Shown here piece after piece: positions 11,813-22,599 of a stretch of 64,000 nt of DNA; the first letter of the stretch is position 1; each line of letters begins with the position of its first letter. The translations under genes and the position numbers were made by a program. Source of the stretch: Pegea sp. RAD2-039 (lineage: Eukaryota > Chordata > Thaliacea > Salpida > Salpidae); assembly GCA_034620365.1 (NCBI GenBank), contig JAQGEQ010000142.1, forward strand, positions 186,001 through 250,000. The letters are read 5' to 3'. The notes below the pieces were generated by a model. It ran no database searches, was not told where the DNA came from, and saw nothing but the letters and a program-made list of their open reading frames with translations.

Positions 11813-13133
11813 TTATTTCATTGGAGGGTGACGAGGATGAATGTTTGGATTATTAAGATGTCTATCTCTCGAAAGTTTCATGCTGAATGTCTGGCCACAT
11901 ACTGGACAGCTGTAAACAAACCCCATATGGATTGACTTAATGTGAACCGAAGCAGAGGCTCTACAGGAGAACAGCTTGTTACAAGGGACACATTCAACTT
12001 TACCATCTTGTCTTGGAGGTCCTATGTAGCTTCTGACATCAAGAGATTGCTCGAAACCCTGCTGCTTATTGAAAGTTTCGTTTTTGTGCTGGTTTTTCAA
12101 AGTTTCGTTCATTACGTATTGATGAAGTTGAAGGCTATGATTTATAGTAGCACCTAGGAACTGTTTTTGATCATGCATAACTTCTACCATGCTCTCTATT
12201 TGATCACGACTTAATTTTCTAATAAACTCTTTTCTTGATCTATATATTGGATATGGACGAAATTGGTTAAGGTAATGTCTTGCTCGGAAATGGGTTTGAG
12301 CTGGATAACTGTAACTAGGAATTCCAGACAATTCAATTTGCCCATTATTCTGCTGAGGTGTTGAGCAGCTGGCGCAAGTTTTTGAAGACATCTTATTGTT
12401 ATGATTATTCTCAGATTGTTGATGGTACAGTGTAGATGTGCTATTAGTACCAGGTGTAACAGTTACTGTTTGGGAGTTGGAATCTTGATGCTGAAGAAAT
12501 TGATAAGGGGGTTTCAGTTGAGATTGTTTTACAACAGTTTTAGAATTGGTTTGATGATTATTCAGAACTTGATTGTGAAGATGATTGAGTCTAGTATCTT
12601 CAACTTGGCTAACCTGTGTTGAATTTTCTTTCATGTGTTTAAACATATTTGGTGTTTGGTGAGACTGTAAGCCCCTAAACTCTGTTTTTGACTGTACAAA
12701 TGATTTTGAGTAAAATGTTGATTGAGGTTACTGGTTTGGAAACTTGCATAATCTGGATATTGGAAGTCATAAAAAAAAGGTTGGATGTTTGAACAAGTAT
12801 TTGTTACGTGATAAGCACAAGAGTAACTTAGTAAACCATATAGATTTTTAAAGCTTCTCCTAGTTACTGAATGGTATTCATTAATTAAACTTGTTACAGC
12901 CTGTTGGTGGCTAAGTGTATTTGTTCTACTAGTTACATTTGCAAATGATAGAGGTTGATGAGTTGTACCACTGGTTTGAAAAAGTTGATTAGAATGATTA
13001 GCAACATTTGAGGAAAGATTATTCACCATTTCATTATTAATGCTTTCATCTTCAGGTTCTGCGATATCTAAATCATGAAACTCACCAAAAAAAACAGTCA
13101 AAGATTTAAAATAACTTTGAACGGCTCTTAAGT
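11813..13133 (-). CDS. C2H2 zinc-finger protein (one frameshift)
   Basis: Unrecognised two-finger C2H2 protein, probably nuclear and DNA- or RNA-binding. The exon begins after a clear acceptor (…ttattttcag) at 13133 and reads LRAVQSYFKSLTVFFGEF…EPEDESINNEM, then a Gln/Asn/Ser-rich region. The frame changes once between about 12735 and 12634, where two frames are open together. The second frame continues through a Gln/Asn-rich stretch and a conserved block PYPIYRS.KEFIRKLSRDQIE to two C-terminal fingers: CVPC-x12-H-x4-H, and CPVC-x12-H-x6-H with an unusually long His spacing. Stop at 11813. Upstream exons and the start codon were not found. The shift may be an assembly error, a very short intron or recent decay. 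Partial copies are at 2462, 22312 and 29286. Confidence 0.7.
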
Positions 13134-14345
13134 CTGAAAATAAAATAACAAATATTTAAAGTAGTTTTTATAAAAAATCAGAAGAATTTATGCGATTTAA
13201 TTTGTGGTAAAAGAAAAAACTTTTTAAAACAATTTATTTGTTTTTGAAAAATTAAAAAAAAAGAAGAATAAACTCGTAGTTTGTGCTTAGCGATTGTAAG
13301 CTAAAATAAATGTCTAAACATTTTAATTTATGTTATTTAGAAATAAAACATAAATTTGAATAATATTCCAAGTACTAAATGAATTTATTTAGATTTTAGA
13401 CGTTGAAACCCGAAGAGAATGTTTTCATAATAAGTTTTAAATAACAACAATAAACCCAAAAAATTTAACCAAAACTTTTTTATTAAAAGAAAAACTGTAG
13501 TCAATAAAAAATACAAAAAGTCATTTAAAAATGAAAAACCTAAATTATGATTCTAATTTTTAATTAATTTATAATATTAAAACTATTTCCACGTATATTC
13601 AGATACAATAAGTTATTTAGATGCCTTATTAATTCTTATGGCACATATTACAAATGTTTGCCTTATTACTATTTAGATTCCTTTATTTACACAAATAGAG
13701 GAAACCATTTGTGACTATCGGAAAGTTTTTTTGGGGAAATAATAAGGAAATTAAACTTTTCACACTATCAATATCTATACTATGTAAACTCATTTACATG
13801 GTATACTTTCTTACAAAACAAGTACTTAAAACAAAACTAAAACGTTTAACAACTTTGCTTTCCTTATTTTTGCCAGAGTGATTACCATAATAGTTTTTAA
13901 AACAAAACTATACGAATAAAGTCACCTTTTTTTTTTGATAGCAAAGTAGGAAAAAAACATATTAAGAAATACCAACAACTTTTAAAAAATCTTTTAAAAA
14001 ACAAGCAAATTTTTTTTTTGATAAAATAATTTGGTTTTGAACTAGTAAACTGATTGATAAAAAGAATAACAAAAGCTAAGAAGAAAGTCTTTTCATTAAA
14101 AAGTGTTATATTAAAAAAATTTAACTGTCAAAAGTTAATAACATTTTTTAACACTTCTCAAACAATTTTAGAACGTCAAAAGGTATTTTGTTATGTAATT
14201 GTTGTATTTTATACATGCAAGGGAGCAAATTACGAGAGAAATGAGAAAAAGAAGTATAAAAGCAAAATATTGACAAAATAAAGAAGCAAAAGTTAAAACT
14301 ACTAGAAGCATTTTAAAAAAGATTTGATACTAACAAAACTGAGTT
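13134..14345. repeat. Non-coding flank duplicated at 29605-30816
   Basis: Colinear with 29605-30816, sharing 'ataacaaatatttaaagtagtt', 'ctcgtagtttgtgcttagcga', 'agctaagaagaaagtcttttc' and 'acgagagaaatgagaaaaagaag'. It lies just upstream of the zinc-finger exon and may contain its upstream intron. No exon was recognised. Confidence 0.7.
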
Positions 14346-15248
14346 TACAAATAATTTGACTAAATTAAAATTTTAGTACAAATAAGTGTTTTCTAAAATT
14401 AAATTCCAAAACTTCTATCTTAAAATTTTATTACATAATCCTTTTTTTCTTGTTATTTTGTAGGTTGTAAAATCAATATAAAATTTTGAATATTTTCTAA
14501 GAATTCTTCAAAACTTAGTTTAAAAAAAAACAATGAACTATTAAAAATAATAAGGCATAAACAGTCACAGTTTCGACTTTTTAGAAAACTTATGCTTGTG
14601 CTAAGAACCTTATAAAATGTACAGACAAACGGATTAATAAAAGATTGTTTTTCAAAGTTTTATTAAATTAGAATAACATCATCATAAGAAATAAATCTTT
14701 TTCCTGAATAGACAATCAAAACCTTTAAACTTTTTTTTTAAGTTTGTTTTAATGTATGATTAATATTAAGTATCTTATGTTTTAATTATTTTAACAAATG
14801 TTGATATTTTTCAAAAGGTAAAAGCCAACTATCAAATCTAATAAACATTTTAATGATTTTCCTTATTTAGAAATATTTTTCTAGTCACTTAAAAAGAACT
14901 CGTTTTATTTTTAATAAAACAAATTTATTTATAGTGTAAATGTCGACAAATAGAATAACGAAATACCAGACAAGTTACTTAAATTTCTAAAAAATATAAA
15001 CAAACTGAAAACAGTTATATTTGACAAAATCAGATTTTTGTTAATAACAGATTTTGTGGACAATGATATTTTTCATCTTCCTCCAACTTCTTCATTAGAC
15101 ATTCCCAACAAGGACTTAAGAAAAAATCCAATAAAAGTACTTATTACCGTAGAGGTTTCTTTTTGAGTCGAAAAGCTCTAAATTGTTTCACTAAAGACAA
15201 TGGGTTTTAGAGGTTTTTTCGACAAGATTTTATTGTATTTTTTTCCAG
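14345..15248. other. Start of single-copy insert; possible exon at ~15050-15165
   Basis: 14345-16815 is absent from the second copy of this locus, whose junction is near 30816. Within it, 15050-15165 is unusually open on the plus strand in two overlapping frames. One reads DIFHLPPTSSLDIPNKD, the other an Arg/Lys-rich sequence containing YYRRGFFLSRKALNCF. At most one can be real, and neither matches a family I know. Confidence 0.25.
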
Positions 15249-15388
15249 ATTTTTCTACAAATCTTAACGTTAAACAAGTAATGGAAGTGAGTATAACAAA
15301 GATAAAGGCGTTCAATGTAAAAGGAAGCTTTACAGCAAAAATAATCGGATCTACGTCTAATGTTGATCAAGCAATAACAAAAATATGA
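15249..15388 (+). CDS. Possible terminal coding exon, unknown
   Basis: Unrecognised. A good acceptor (polypyrimidine tract then 'ttttttccag') ends at 15248. The following frame is open for 46 codons (FSTNLNVKQVMEVSITKIKA, then FNVKGSFTAKIIGS) to a TGA at 15386-15388, with a codon-like composition unlike the surrounding AT-rich DNA. It lies in the 2.5 kb segment present in only one copy of the duplicated locus. It could instead be a fossil exon. Confidence 0.3.
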
Positions 15389-16552
15389 AAGACAATAGTG
15401 AATGTAAATGTATAAAGTTAGCTTTAATAGTTTCTACTAGCTGGCTTTTGTTTTACAATTTTATATCAAATTGTAGGTAGAGTCCTTGGTCTGTGTATCT
15501 TCTAAATACTAAAGCTACCATCACCTACACAATTCAGTTTATACCGTTTCGACATCTTCTGTAGAAACAGTTAGAAACTATGCCCGAAACTTGAATTGTC
15601 ACCACTATCGTTAAAAAGTTTTTAAGAAACTCTGGATTTTAGAAACACTGTAATAGATTACATCTCAATTAAATGTTTATATCAACTTATAGATTAATGA
15701 AATTCTGTATAAAAAATTTGTGTTTGCAAAAATTATTTTTGATTTAAAAGATATTATATTAATCTTCGTGAGGCTCAAAATATCATCACTGAGAAAATGA
15801 TCAAACTATTATGCCCAACTGTCGACTAAGAACAGGATCAAGACATTTTTGCTTAGATAAATGTAGAAATTTTTTTTTAAGAATTTATTTGTTGAGTGTT
15901 TAGTGGCGGAAAATCTTCCTTCTTCCAAAATGGAAAAACGTTTGTTGGAAATATATATGGGTGAAGATTTTAACTGTATTTGCGTATACTCTTGAATTAA
16001 ATAAATATAATTTCGATTGTAGATGATTAAGTTATATATAAATCAGAATGAGTTGGTATTGAAGACTCGAAGCATCTTTAAGATTTTAGATTAATGACTA
16101 AACGGTGATAGTATTTGGTTTAATTTCCTGTAAATATTTAAAAGTTACACTTACTTTCAACTTTTGAAGTAAGTAATTCTAATCAGGTTTTTAAATAATG
16201 GTAATAATAACAAATTACATTTATGAGTATTCTAATGACAAAATAAACGCTATAGAATAAAGATCACACAACAAAATATTTACATACAAAATTAAAATTG
16301 TTTTTACTAATAATAACAATGTTTGCCATTTGTAAAACAAAATGAGCCATAACCAGCCATCTTCAACTCGTGTGCTTGTATTTGATCGTTTCTAAATAGA
16401 TGATACCTCAGTCATAAATCAACTGTAAATTATATTTTAATCTTCTAAGTTAAATCTTTAAAGGTTAAAAAAGTTTATATATTAAGCATCAAATTTATTC
16501 TTATTGACTTCTTATATTTGTACAACTATACTTACGTCACGGGCGGCAAAAA
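15389..16552. other. AT-rich non-coding stretch
   Basis: Nothing supportable. It continues the single-copy insert. Confidence 0.45.
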
Positions 16553-17104
16553 TTATCTTCCAGCCAAGCTGCTATCACTTCCAGCTGAATGTGTAATACC
16601 AATTCGAGAAACATTCAATTGATCAGCTAGTCTTTGTAATCCATACCCTTTACGCTAAGATTTAAACTAATTGTTAAAATCAGGATATATTTTGCAAACA
16701 TCAGAAACTTACATTATCATCTTGTAAAAGTATGTACATCAAATCAATAATCTTTACGAAAATGGAACGAATTAGGATTTGTGACTCTCCTCTACTACCC
16801 GGAAGTGATCTTGCAATGGCTTTCAACAGGAAAAAAAATGTCGTATTGCCTGGTAAAATTCGCAAATTTATTCTGTTAGCTAAGTTTAATTTGTATTTAT
16901 TAGGGGAATAAAGTAATTAGAAATTAATTAAACAAATTGAAATATAATACCAATGGAACACTAGAAATGTGTTACAATCGTTATGGAAAAGCTTTGCCTC
17001 AACAGCTAATCTACGGAAGTCTTCAACATTCACTCCAACAGCTGGAAGCAAAGCAAGATTAATTTTGCCATTTTATTGAAGAAACTCTATGGACTTTCGG
17101 TAGC
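16553..17104 (-). pseudogene. CNOT7/8 (CAF1/Pop2) deadenylase-like pseudogene
   Basis: CAF1 is the DEDD-type nuclease subunit of the CCR4-NOT mRNA deadenylase. Three minus-strand exons match its middle and C-terminal part. Exon 17104-16951 reads SIEFLQ(stop)NGK, then VGVNVEDFRRLAVEAKLFHN and F.VFHW. Exon 16849-16713 follows (QYD block, then LIRSIFVKIIDLMYILLQDDN). Exon 16654-16553 reads KGYGLQRLADQLNVSRIG…SAGSDSSLAG. The family's second and third catalytic Asp (in 'FH.xYD' and 'AGSD') are still present. Disruptions are a TAA replacing a Gln that is CAA-CAA in the 30817-31106 copy, one extra T in a T-run after QYD, and a premature end after AGSD. The N-terminal DxE half was not found. Splice sites fit GT-AG. 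Confidence 0.75.
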
Positions 17105-17189
17105 TTACATCTTCTTTGTATAGGCATTAAAAAATAAGGGTTTTGATTCTAGAACATAAAATTTAAAAATTATGTGAATCATTTCCTTA

Positions 17190-18004
17190 TCTCCTATATC
17201 CATCGTCAGTCGTGACTGGTCTGTCATTTCCTTTTATAGTTGCACTGCTTTGTCATTTAATTTAATTGATCATTAATTATACTACATACATTTTCAGTAG
17301 AGATATATCTTTATTTAGTGATAGCTTTTAAGGATGATTGACGTTACCCTTTCTATAAGTTTTTACTAATTTTTATTTATTGCTCGTTTAAAGAGCAAAT
17401 ATTATTCGAAACTTGTTATGGTAATTTATTTTTAGGAATGATTTACAATGCTGCAGAATTATCGAAAATTGTTTTGTTTACATAAATATCATATAACCCT
17501 TAACAAAACATTTAATGGACAGATGAAAAACTTATTTTTATTTTAAAAGCAGATACAGTGATAACACTTTTGACGTCATTTAAATTTAGTTGAAAGAACT
17601 TTTAAGAAGTATATTCAAAACCTTTATAGTTTCCAAAATTATTGAATTTTTGAAGAGGTTTAGTTTCCGAATGTTTGAATTTAAACTATATATTTCATCT
17701 TAAGTACAAGCAACAAATTCTTATAAAGGGTTTCTTTTTTAAGCAATCTAAAATTAAGTAAAGTTTTTGTATACTGCTGTTTTTTCAGAAAAGATTTGCA
17801 GGAGTTATTTTATAGTTTAAATTAAAATGGTTACAAGAAATTGATGCTTGTGTGTTTTTTGAGTTATTACTTTAATAATATTTTTTCGTAGAGTTAAAAT
17901 CAAAGTACACAGTTTTTTATTACTAAAAATTTTTAGGATATTAAGTTTTAATGCACTCATAATGTAACGTTTAAAAATACTTTTGTGGCCTAGTGCATTT
18001 TCAG
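17190..18004 (+). repeat. Leader block of degenerate receptor exon (copy 1 of 3)
   Basis: Shared with about 22600-23400 and 31190-32012. Landmarks are 'atgattgacgttaccct', 'aaaagcagatacagtgataac…ttttgacgtcattta' and 'taatgcactcataatgtaacgttt'. Each copy carries one TGACGTCA (17571-17578 here). It precedes the DBD exon and may be intron or promoter DNA. Confidence 0.75.
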
Positions 18005-18226
18005 AAAGAAACATAGTATGCTCTATTTGCAACATTGGCAAAAGCCGTTGGCATTATGGTTTCCGATGTTGTGAAGGCTGCAAAAGTTTTTTCTTTCGCT
18101 GGTGGAGTGAGAAGCGAACATTCAATTGTAAAAATGGAGGAAACTGTGACGTAACAACACTTGTGGGTAAACGCTGCCGGTACTACCAGCTAAAAAAATC
18201 TCTTAGTAATGGAATGATCTGGAAAG
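18005..18226 (+). pseudogene. Degenerate nuclear-receptor DBD exon (copy A)
   Basis: A 222-nt exon between an acceptor (cattttcag) and a GTTAGT donor. It encodes a nuclear-receptor DNA-binding domain of the type CSIC…HYGFRCCEGCKSFFFR…CKNGGNC…KRCRYYQLKKSL..GM. Entry phase 1 and the exit inside 'KG' are identical to the DBD exons of the HR4-like genes at 20948 and 34771, so they are paralogues. The first finger keeps all four Cys. The second lacks its last Cys (C-x2-C is C-RY-Y), and the usual 'KCL' is KSL. The next exons found in copy B are absent here, as the sequence diverges about 60 bp past the donor. It is probably not a complete gene and DNA binding is doubtful. Confidence 0.7.
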
Positions 18227-20376
18227 GTTAGTAGAAACAAAGAATTATTGCTTATAATCATTTTTGCATTTAACAGTTTTCCGAATGATGATAAATTAAA
18301 TTGCAACCAAAAATAAAACTAAAAATTTCTCGGTCCATCTGTTTTATCTATTAGCAATTTTATGGTATTTTTCTCTCATTACAAAAAAATAGTCTTTTTT
18401 GCCATTTATAGCTTATACAAACAAAAGATTTTGTGCATAGATAAATAATATTAGAATCAAGCAAGTATTTGACAAGAAAGAAAGCTAAAAAAGTTATTCC
18501 TGTGAAATTACAGATGATAGATAAATATTTGATCATATTTTTACTTTGGAGCCCTTTAAAAGAAATTTTCTAAAAGATTTGAAAACAATTTTACTATTTC
18601 TTTATGGTTAAACGTTGTAAAGAAATTAAATTTTCCAAACTTTTAATTCCCTTTTTTAAGTACTAAAATTTGTTTAATGTTTTAAAGTAAAGTTATATGC
18701 TTTGAATATTCACATTTATTTTGTTTCCAACTATGAATGGAGTTTTAAATACTAATAACTAAATAAAGTAGAACGTTTCACTGTCTATATGATGTCATAA
18801 GGAGTATTAATTTACATATGCGCACATTATGGTGTTAGCACATACCCCAGACAAGATATAATTATAACCGGAAACTTCAATCATGTGAGTCATCAAAACG
18901 TAACGCTAATTGCTTTTGAGTCATTTCATCTCAGTTAAAAATGCGCGAAATGCAATATTCAGAAGTAAATTGAATTTTTGTGAGGTTTGTTGTAATCAGA
19001 TATATATCTGAGATCGGATATCCTCTAAATTTTTTTTTAAGTTTTTTTTTTCGTATCGAAAAATATTAAGCTTTTTGGTTCAGTTCTATACAACGTTACA
19101 TAAGTAGCTGTTTAAATAACATAGACACAATCACACGTTCGCGCACACGCACAGCCTAATTGTATGTTGATAAAAAGCTACAAATTGAATAAAAGCAGAA
19201 TTTCATTAAATAATTCAAAACTATTTTAAGAAGTTTGTAGAAATTATTATCAGGAAAATTACTTGCTTTCGATAACGCTGTAAAAAAACTCCTTAAACGT
19301 TTTGAAAAACTCAACATCTTATTATATGAGGGTTCAAACAATGAAAATTTGTACCTTAAAGATATTAAATTATCATGGTGATTGTATTTTATATAAAACT
19401 AATTTTGCCTTGTGATGATGATTTCGTTTACTTTTTTCAATTTCTCTTTTTCAATATTTACATTTTATGTTTTATTTATATTTTCAATAACCTTTCAATT
19501 GATCTGAAATAAATTCAAATGAATAAAACAATTTTCTTAGATAAAAATTTATTTTTTTGTTACCATCTTAGCTCACAATAAATATGAAGAAAACAAATAA
19601 ATATCGCAATTAATTTTTCTGATTGTGAAATTATCATATTAATGATTTAATTAAAAGTGTGGGTAAAAGTATTTTATCTAATAAAGTTAATTGCCTTAAT
19701 TTCTTTTTTATAAGAGGCTTATCCAAATTGACTTAACCTTTTTGAGTTATTCAAAGTAAAAAAGAATATTATTTTTTACTATTTTGTGAAGATAACTTGA
19801 ATTATAGTTTAAAAGTCAGGGAGTAAAAAACATCGAGCGAAATATGTCAGTGACGTACTTCAAACGTAGTAACTCTCCTTTTTTTCACCCCAAATGATAT
19901 CTCTCGAAAAAAGCGAGTTCTAAAAACTTTTTCTTTTGAATCTCTCGTTTTTAATATATCTAGACGTACAGAACTCTAAAATCATTCATTGTAGTCTTGA
20001 GGTATTAACCAAAGAGAAGTTTTGATGATTGTAAAGAGAGTAATTGAGAAGTATGTTCACGAAATATTTGGCTGGTTTTGGTTAGATCATTCACAAGTCA
20101 GCCATTTTAATTGCATGAAAAATTACTTAATCAGTTTAAAACTTTTTTTTATCTGATTTTTTTGCAAGATATATGAATTTTGATTGTTATATTTTTTATC
20201 ATTCTAGTTTATTTGATGTGATGAATTTATTTTTTTATAACGTATGCGTATAAATTGCTAACTTTTACAATTTATTTGAGATTTTTTTTTGAGTTTTAAA
20301 TAATTGACTAAATAGCGTTTTTCAGGTTTTAGAAATTGTTTATTAAAATTAATTTTATCATATTGTTAAAATTACA
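18227..20376. repeat. Upstream DNA of HR4-like gene 1, duplicated at 32056-34199
   Basis: Long, high-similarity pair with 32056-34199. Shared features include 'tatgatgtca' with 'cacattatggtgtta', a CA-rich stretch near 19125-19155, 'tttcaccccaaatgatatctctcg', and an acceptor-like 'tttttcagg' (20320-20330) just before the coding region. Around 20025-20130 a frame reading IVKRVIEKYVHEIFG is conserved in both copies and could be an upstream exon, but it meets stops. It probably contains the promoter and 5' UTR of the receptor genes. Confidence 0.6.
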
Positions 20377-21905
20377 ATTTCATCTACTTCATCAAGAAAT
20401 CTAGAAGAACCAGAGTCGTTACAACCCAGCAGTTGTGCTTCTTACCAGGAGGCTTCACCTTATATACCAAGTATTTTTAATTCGTTTATTTACCCTTCTC
20501 AAGCTAGTTCAACACAGCCACTTTTCGGCAGTTTTATGAATTTAAATTACTTGCACAGTAATATCAGACTAAACAGCAACCCTGGTCAGACGTTGAGTGT
20601 AGCACCCGGTAACAGTAGATGGTTATATAGTGGTCAAGAGACGGATTTTCATCCACCACAACAAGGGCTAATGTTGCAGGGTTTGCAAAACTGTACATAT
20701 CCCATTAGTGCTCCTTATCTTAATAAGCCATACCAATTTTCAATTCGCTTTGAAAATGAGGGGATTTTTTCAGACTCCGGTCCTATGGTGAAGAATTCAA
20801 CCTTAAATCAGAGGGAACCTTCGTTTCAAACTTCGACATCTGACCAAATGACTAGTAAAAAAGATAAGAAAGATGTGAAAAAATCAAACGGTTAGTCAGA
20901 ATAATTGGTATTTCTTCAACTACTCACTTTTTTACTTTAATGTTTAGAGTCCGTAGACAAACAACACAAATGTCTTGTTTGTGGAGATAACTCTACTGGA
21001 TTTCATTACGGTATTCGGACTTGTGAAGGCTGTAAAGGTTTTTTCAGGCGTACGATTATAGAAAAAAACGTTTACTATTGTAAACAAAAAAAAGTTTGTC
21101 CCATAAATCAACATCAGCGTAACATGTGCCAGTATTGTCGTCTTAAAGCCTGCCTCAAGTGTGGAATGAATCGAAAAGGTATGTTAAAAGTTAATTTACT
21201 TTATGCTCTAAACTTCTAATGATTTCACAGGAGTGCGTGAAGATGGAAAGCCAGGTGGACGTATTATAATAGGTCCAGTTGAAGTATGTATATTTTATTA
21301 ATATTATCACTATACTGGTGTTACATCTCCTTTTATTTGTGAAGGACCCTTCTCTAGAGATGGACGACATTTTCTCTGGAAAAATTTGGGAAACTGATGA
21401 GCATAGCTTAGCAGTAAATCAAGATTCTGGTGATAATTCTACAAGCTCAAATTTGAACAGTGATACAAATCAGCGTCCTACAACTTCGAAGGAGCTTTCC
21501 CACGATCGTTGCTCAAGAAGCGGTGTAAAACGCAAGAACAGCAAAAAACAACCTGTAACTAGAAGAAACTTTTTTATAAAAAATATATTGAAGCACGAAA
21601 ATGTCAAACCAAGATCTTCCGATGAGCCTGGTTCTTCTGGCGCTTCACGTGGACTTACCTCAGGTATTTCTAGTACTGTACGAACGACTAGTTTTTCAAT
21701 TAAACAAATTAAAATTTCAGGCCTACCTGCAACTTTAGATATGCTTCATGCTTCAAACAACCCATTTCTATGCTTTAATTCTGCTACTCAACCAAAACGT
21801 CGTAGAGAACAGCCCCTGGATCTTCGAAGAAGTACATTAAACCGTACTGCTGCTGAAATGGATGCTGTAGAAGTGTTGGTGTCTAGATTCAATTATCACA
21901 CTTAG
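20377..21905 (+). CDS. NR6A/HR4-like nuclear receptor 1, chimeric, no LBD
   Basis: Predicted nuclear DNA-binding receptor of the GCNF/HR4 (NR6A) type. Exons: 20377-20890, 20948-21178, 21231-21283, 21345-21905, all GT-AG. The DBD has eight zinc Cys, P-box CEGCKG and CQYCRLKACL..GMNRKG. A 53-nt exon follows with REDG.PGGR..IGPVE, the C-terminal extension diagnostic of NR6A, then PSLEMDDIFSGK, resembling the hinge start of GCNF. The triplet at 20377 aligned with the ATG of the paralogue at 34200 is ATT, so translation must start elsewhere. The first in-frame ATG at 20536 gives about 399 aa. The last 23 codons, stop and 3' flank are shared with the degenerate receptor at 23588-24250 instead of the paralogue, so the gene is an in-frame chimera. 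No ligand-binding domain is present. QPLDLRRS resembles CtBP-binding motifs. Confidence 0.8.
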
Positions 21906-22300
21906 TCAAGGTCATTCGAACTTTCACTATACGGCTCTGAGTAACTATTTGTTAATCTCGTGCGGAAAATTGTAAACATTGAACCATTTGACGTTTGTCC
22001 TACTATTAAACTTTATTTAAAGCAAAAAAGTGAATTTGATTGTTAGTTTGATTTTATTATCACAGCAGTGTAGGATGCAACTTTTTTGTTAAAAAGTAAA
22101 GTATGGTATGAGGGGTTAGGTACCAGCAAAGATAAATTTTCAATTATATTTATGTTATTTTATAAAACTATATGCGATGGACGGTACATGTAAGAACTTA
22201 AGTAAACAAGTTAACAATTAAACAATCTGACGACGTAAATTATATTCCTAAATTTATTAAAAATCATGAAGTTAACGTTTGGAACACAATTTTCCAAAAA
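21906..22300 (+). repeat. 3' flank shared with receptor at 24250
   Basis: About 21834-22255 and 24178-24605 are close copies ('tcaaggtcattcgaactttcac', 'gaggggttaggtaccagcaaa', 'gatggacggtacatgtaaga'). They cover the common coding tail, stop and 3' flank, with ATTAAA near 22005. The homology ends close to the zinc-finger fragment here and near 24610 in the other copy. Confidence 0.75.
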
Positions 22301-22311
22301 AAAAACTCCTG

Positions 22312-22468
22312 CTCGCTCTATTTGATCACGACTTAAGTTTCTAATAAACTCTTTACTTGATCTATAAATTGGATATGGACGAAAATGGTGAGGGTAATGG
22401 CTTGCTTGGAAATGAGCTTTAGCTGGATAACTGTAACTAGGAATTCCAGACAATTCAATTTGCCCATT
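22312..22468 (-). pseudogene. Internal fragment of C2H2 zinc-finger gene
   Basis: The minus strand reads IELSGIPSYSYPAKAHF…RPYPIYRSSKEFIRNLSRDQIE, nearly identical to the middle of the 11813-13133 gene. It stops abruptly at both ends and has no finger motifs, so it is an orphan fragment moved by recombination. Unrelated AT-rich DNA flanks it on both sides. Confidence 0.8.
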
Positions 22469-22599
22469 GCTGTTTGCTCATTGCTTACTGACATGTAACG
22501 AAACGTAGTAAAGTGCCACATTTCAGTTTCCAAGATAGTTGAGTTATACACTTAAATTTCAAAGGTAGTTTAGGTTTGTATTATAGTTTCAATGGTAGA

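Noticed and set aside
15050-15180. Nuclear-receptor-like second finger (YYRRGFFLSRKALNCF)
   Set aside because: The Cys spacing does not fit a receptor DBD, and an overlapping frame is equally open.
18005-21283. A single receptor with two DNA-binding domains (2DBD type), joining the DBD exon at 18005 to the one at 20948
   Set aside because: An N-terminal exon with its own ATG in the paralogue lies between them, over 2 kb separates them, and the first DBD is degenerate and lacks a compatible following exon. Separate genes fit better.
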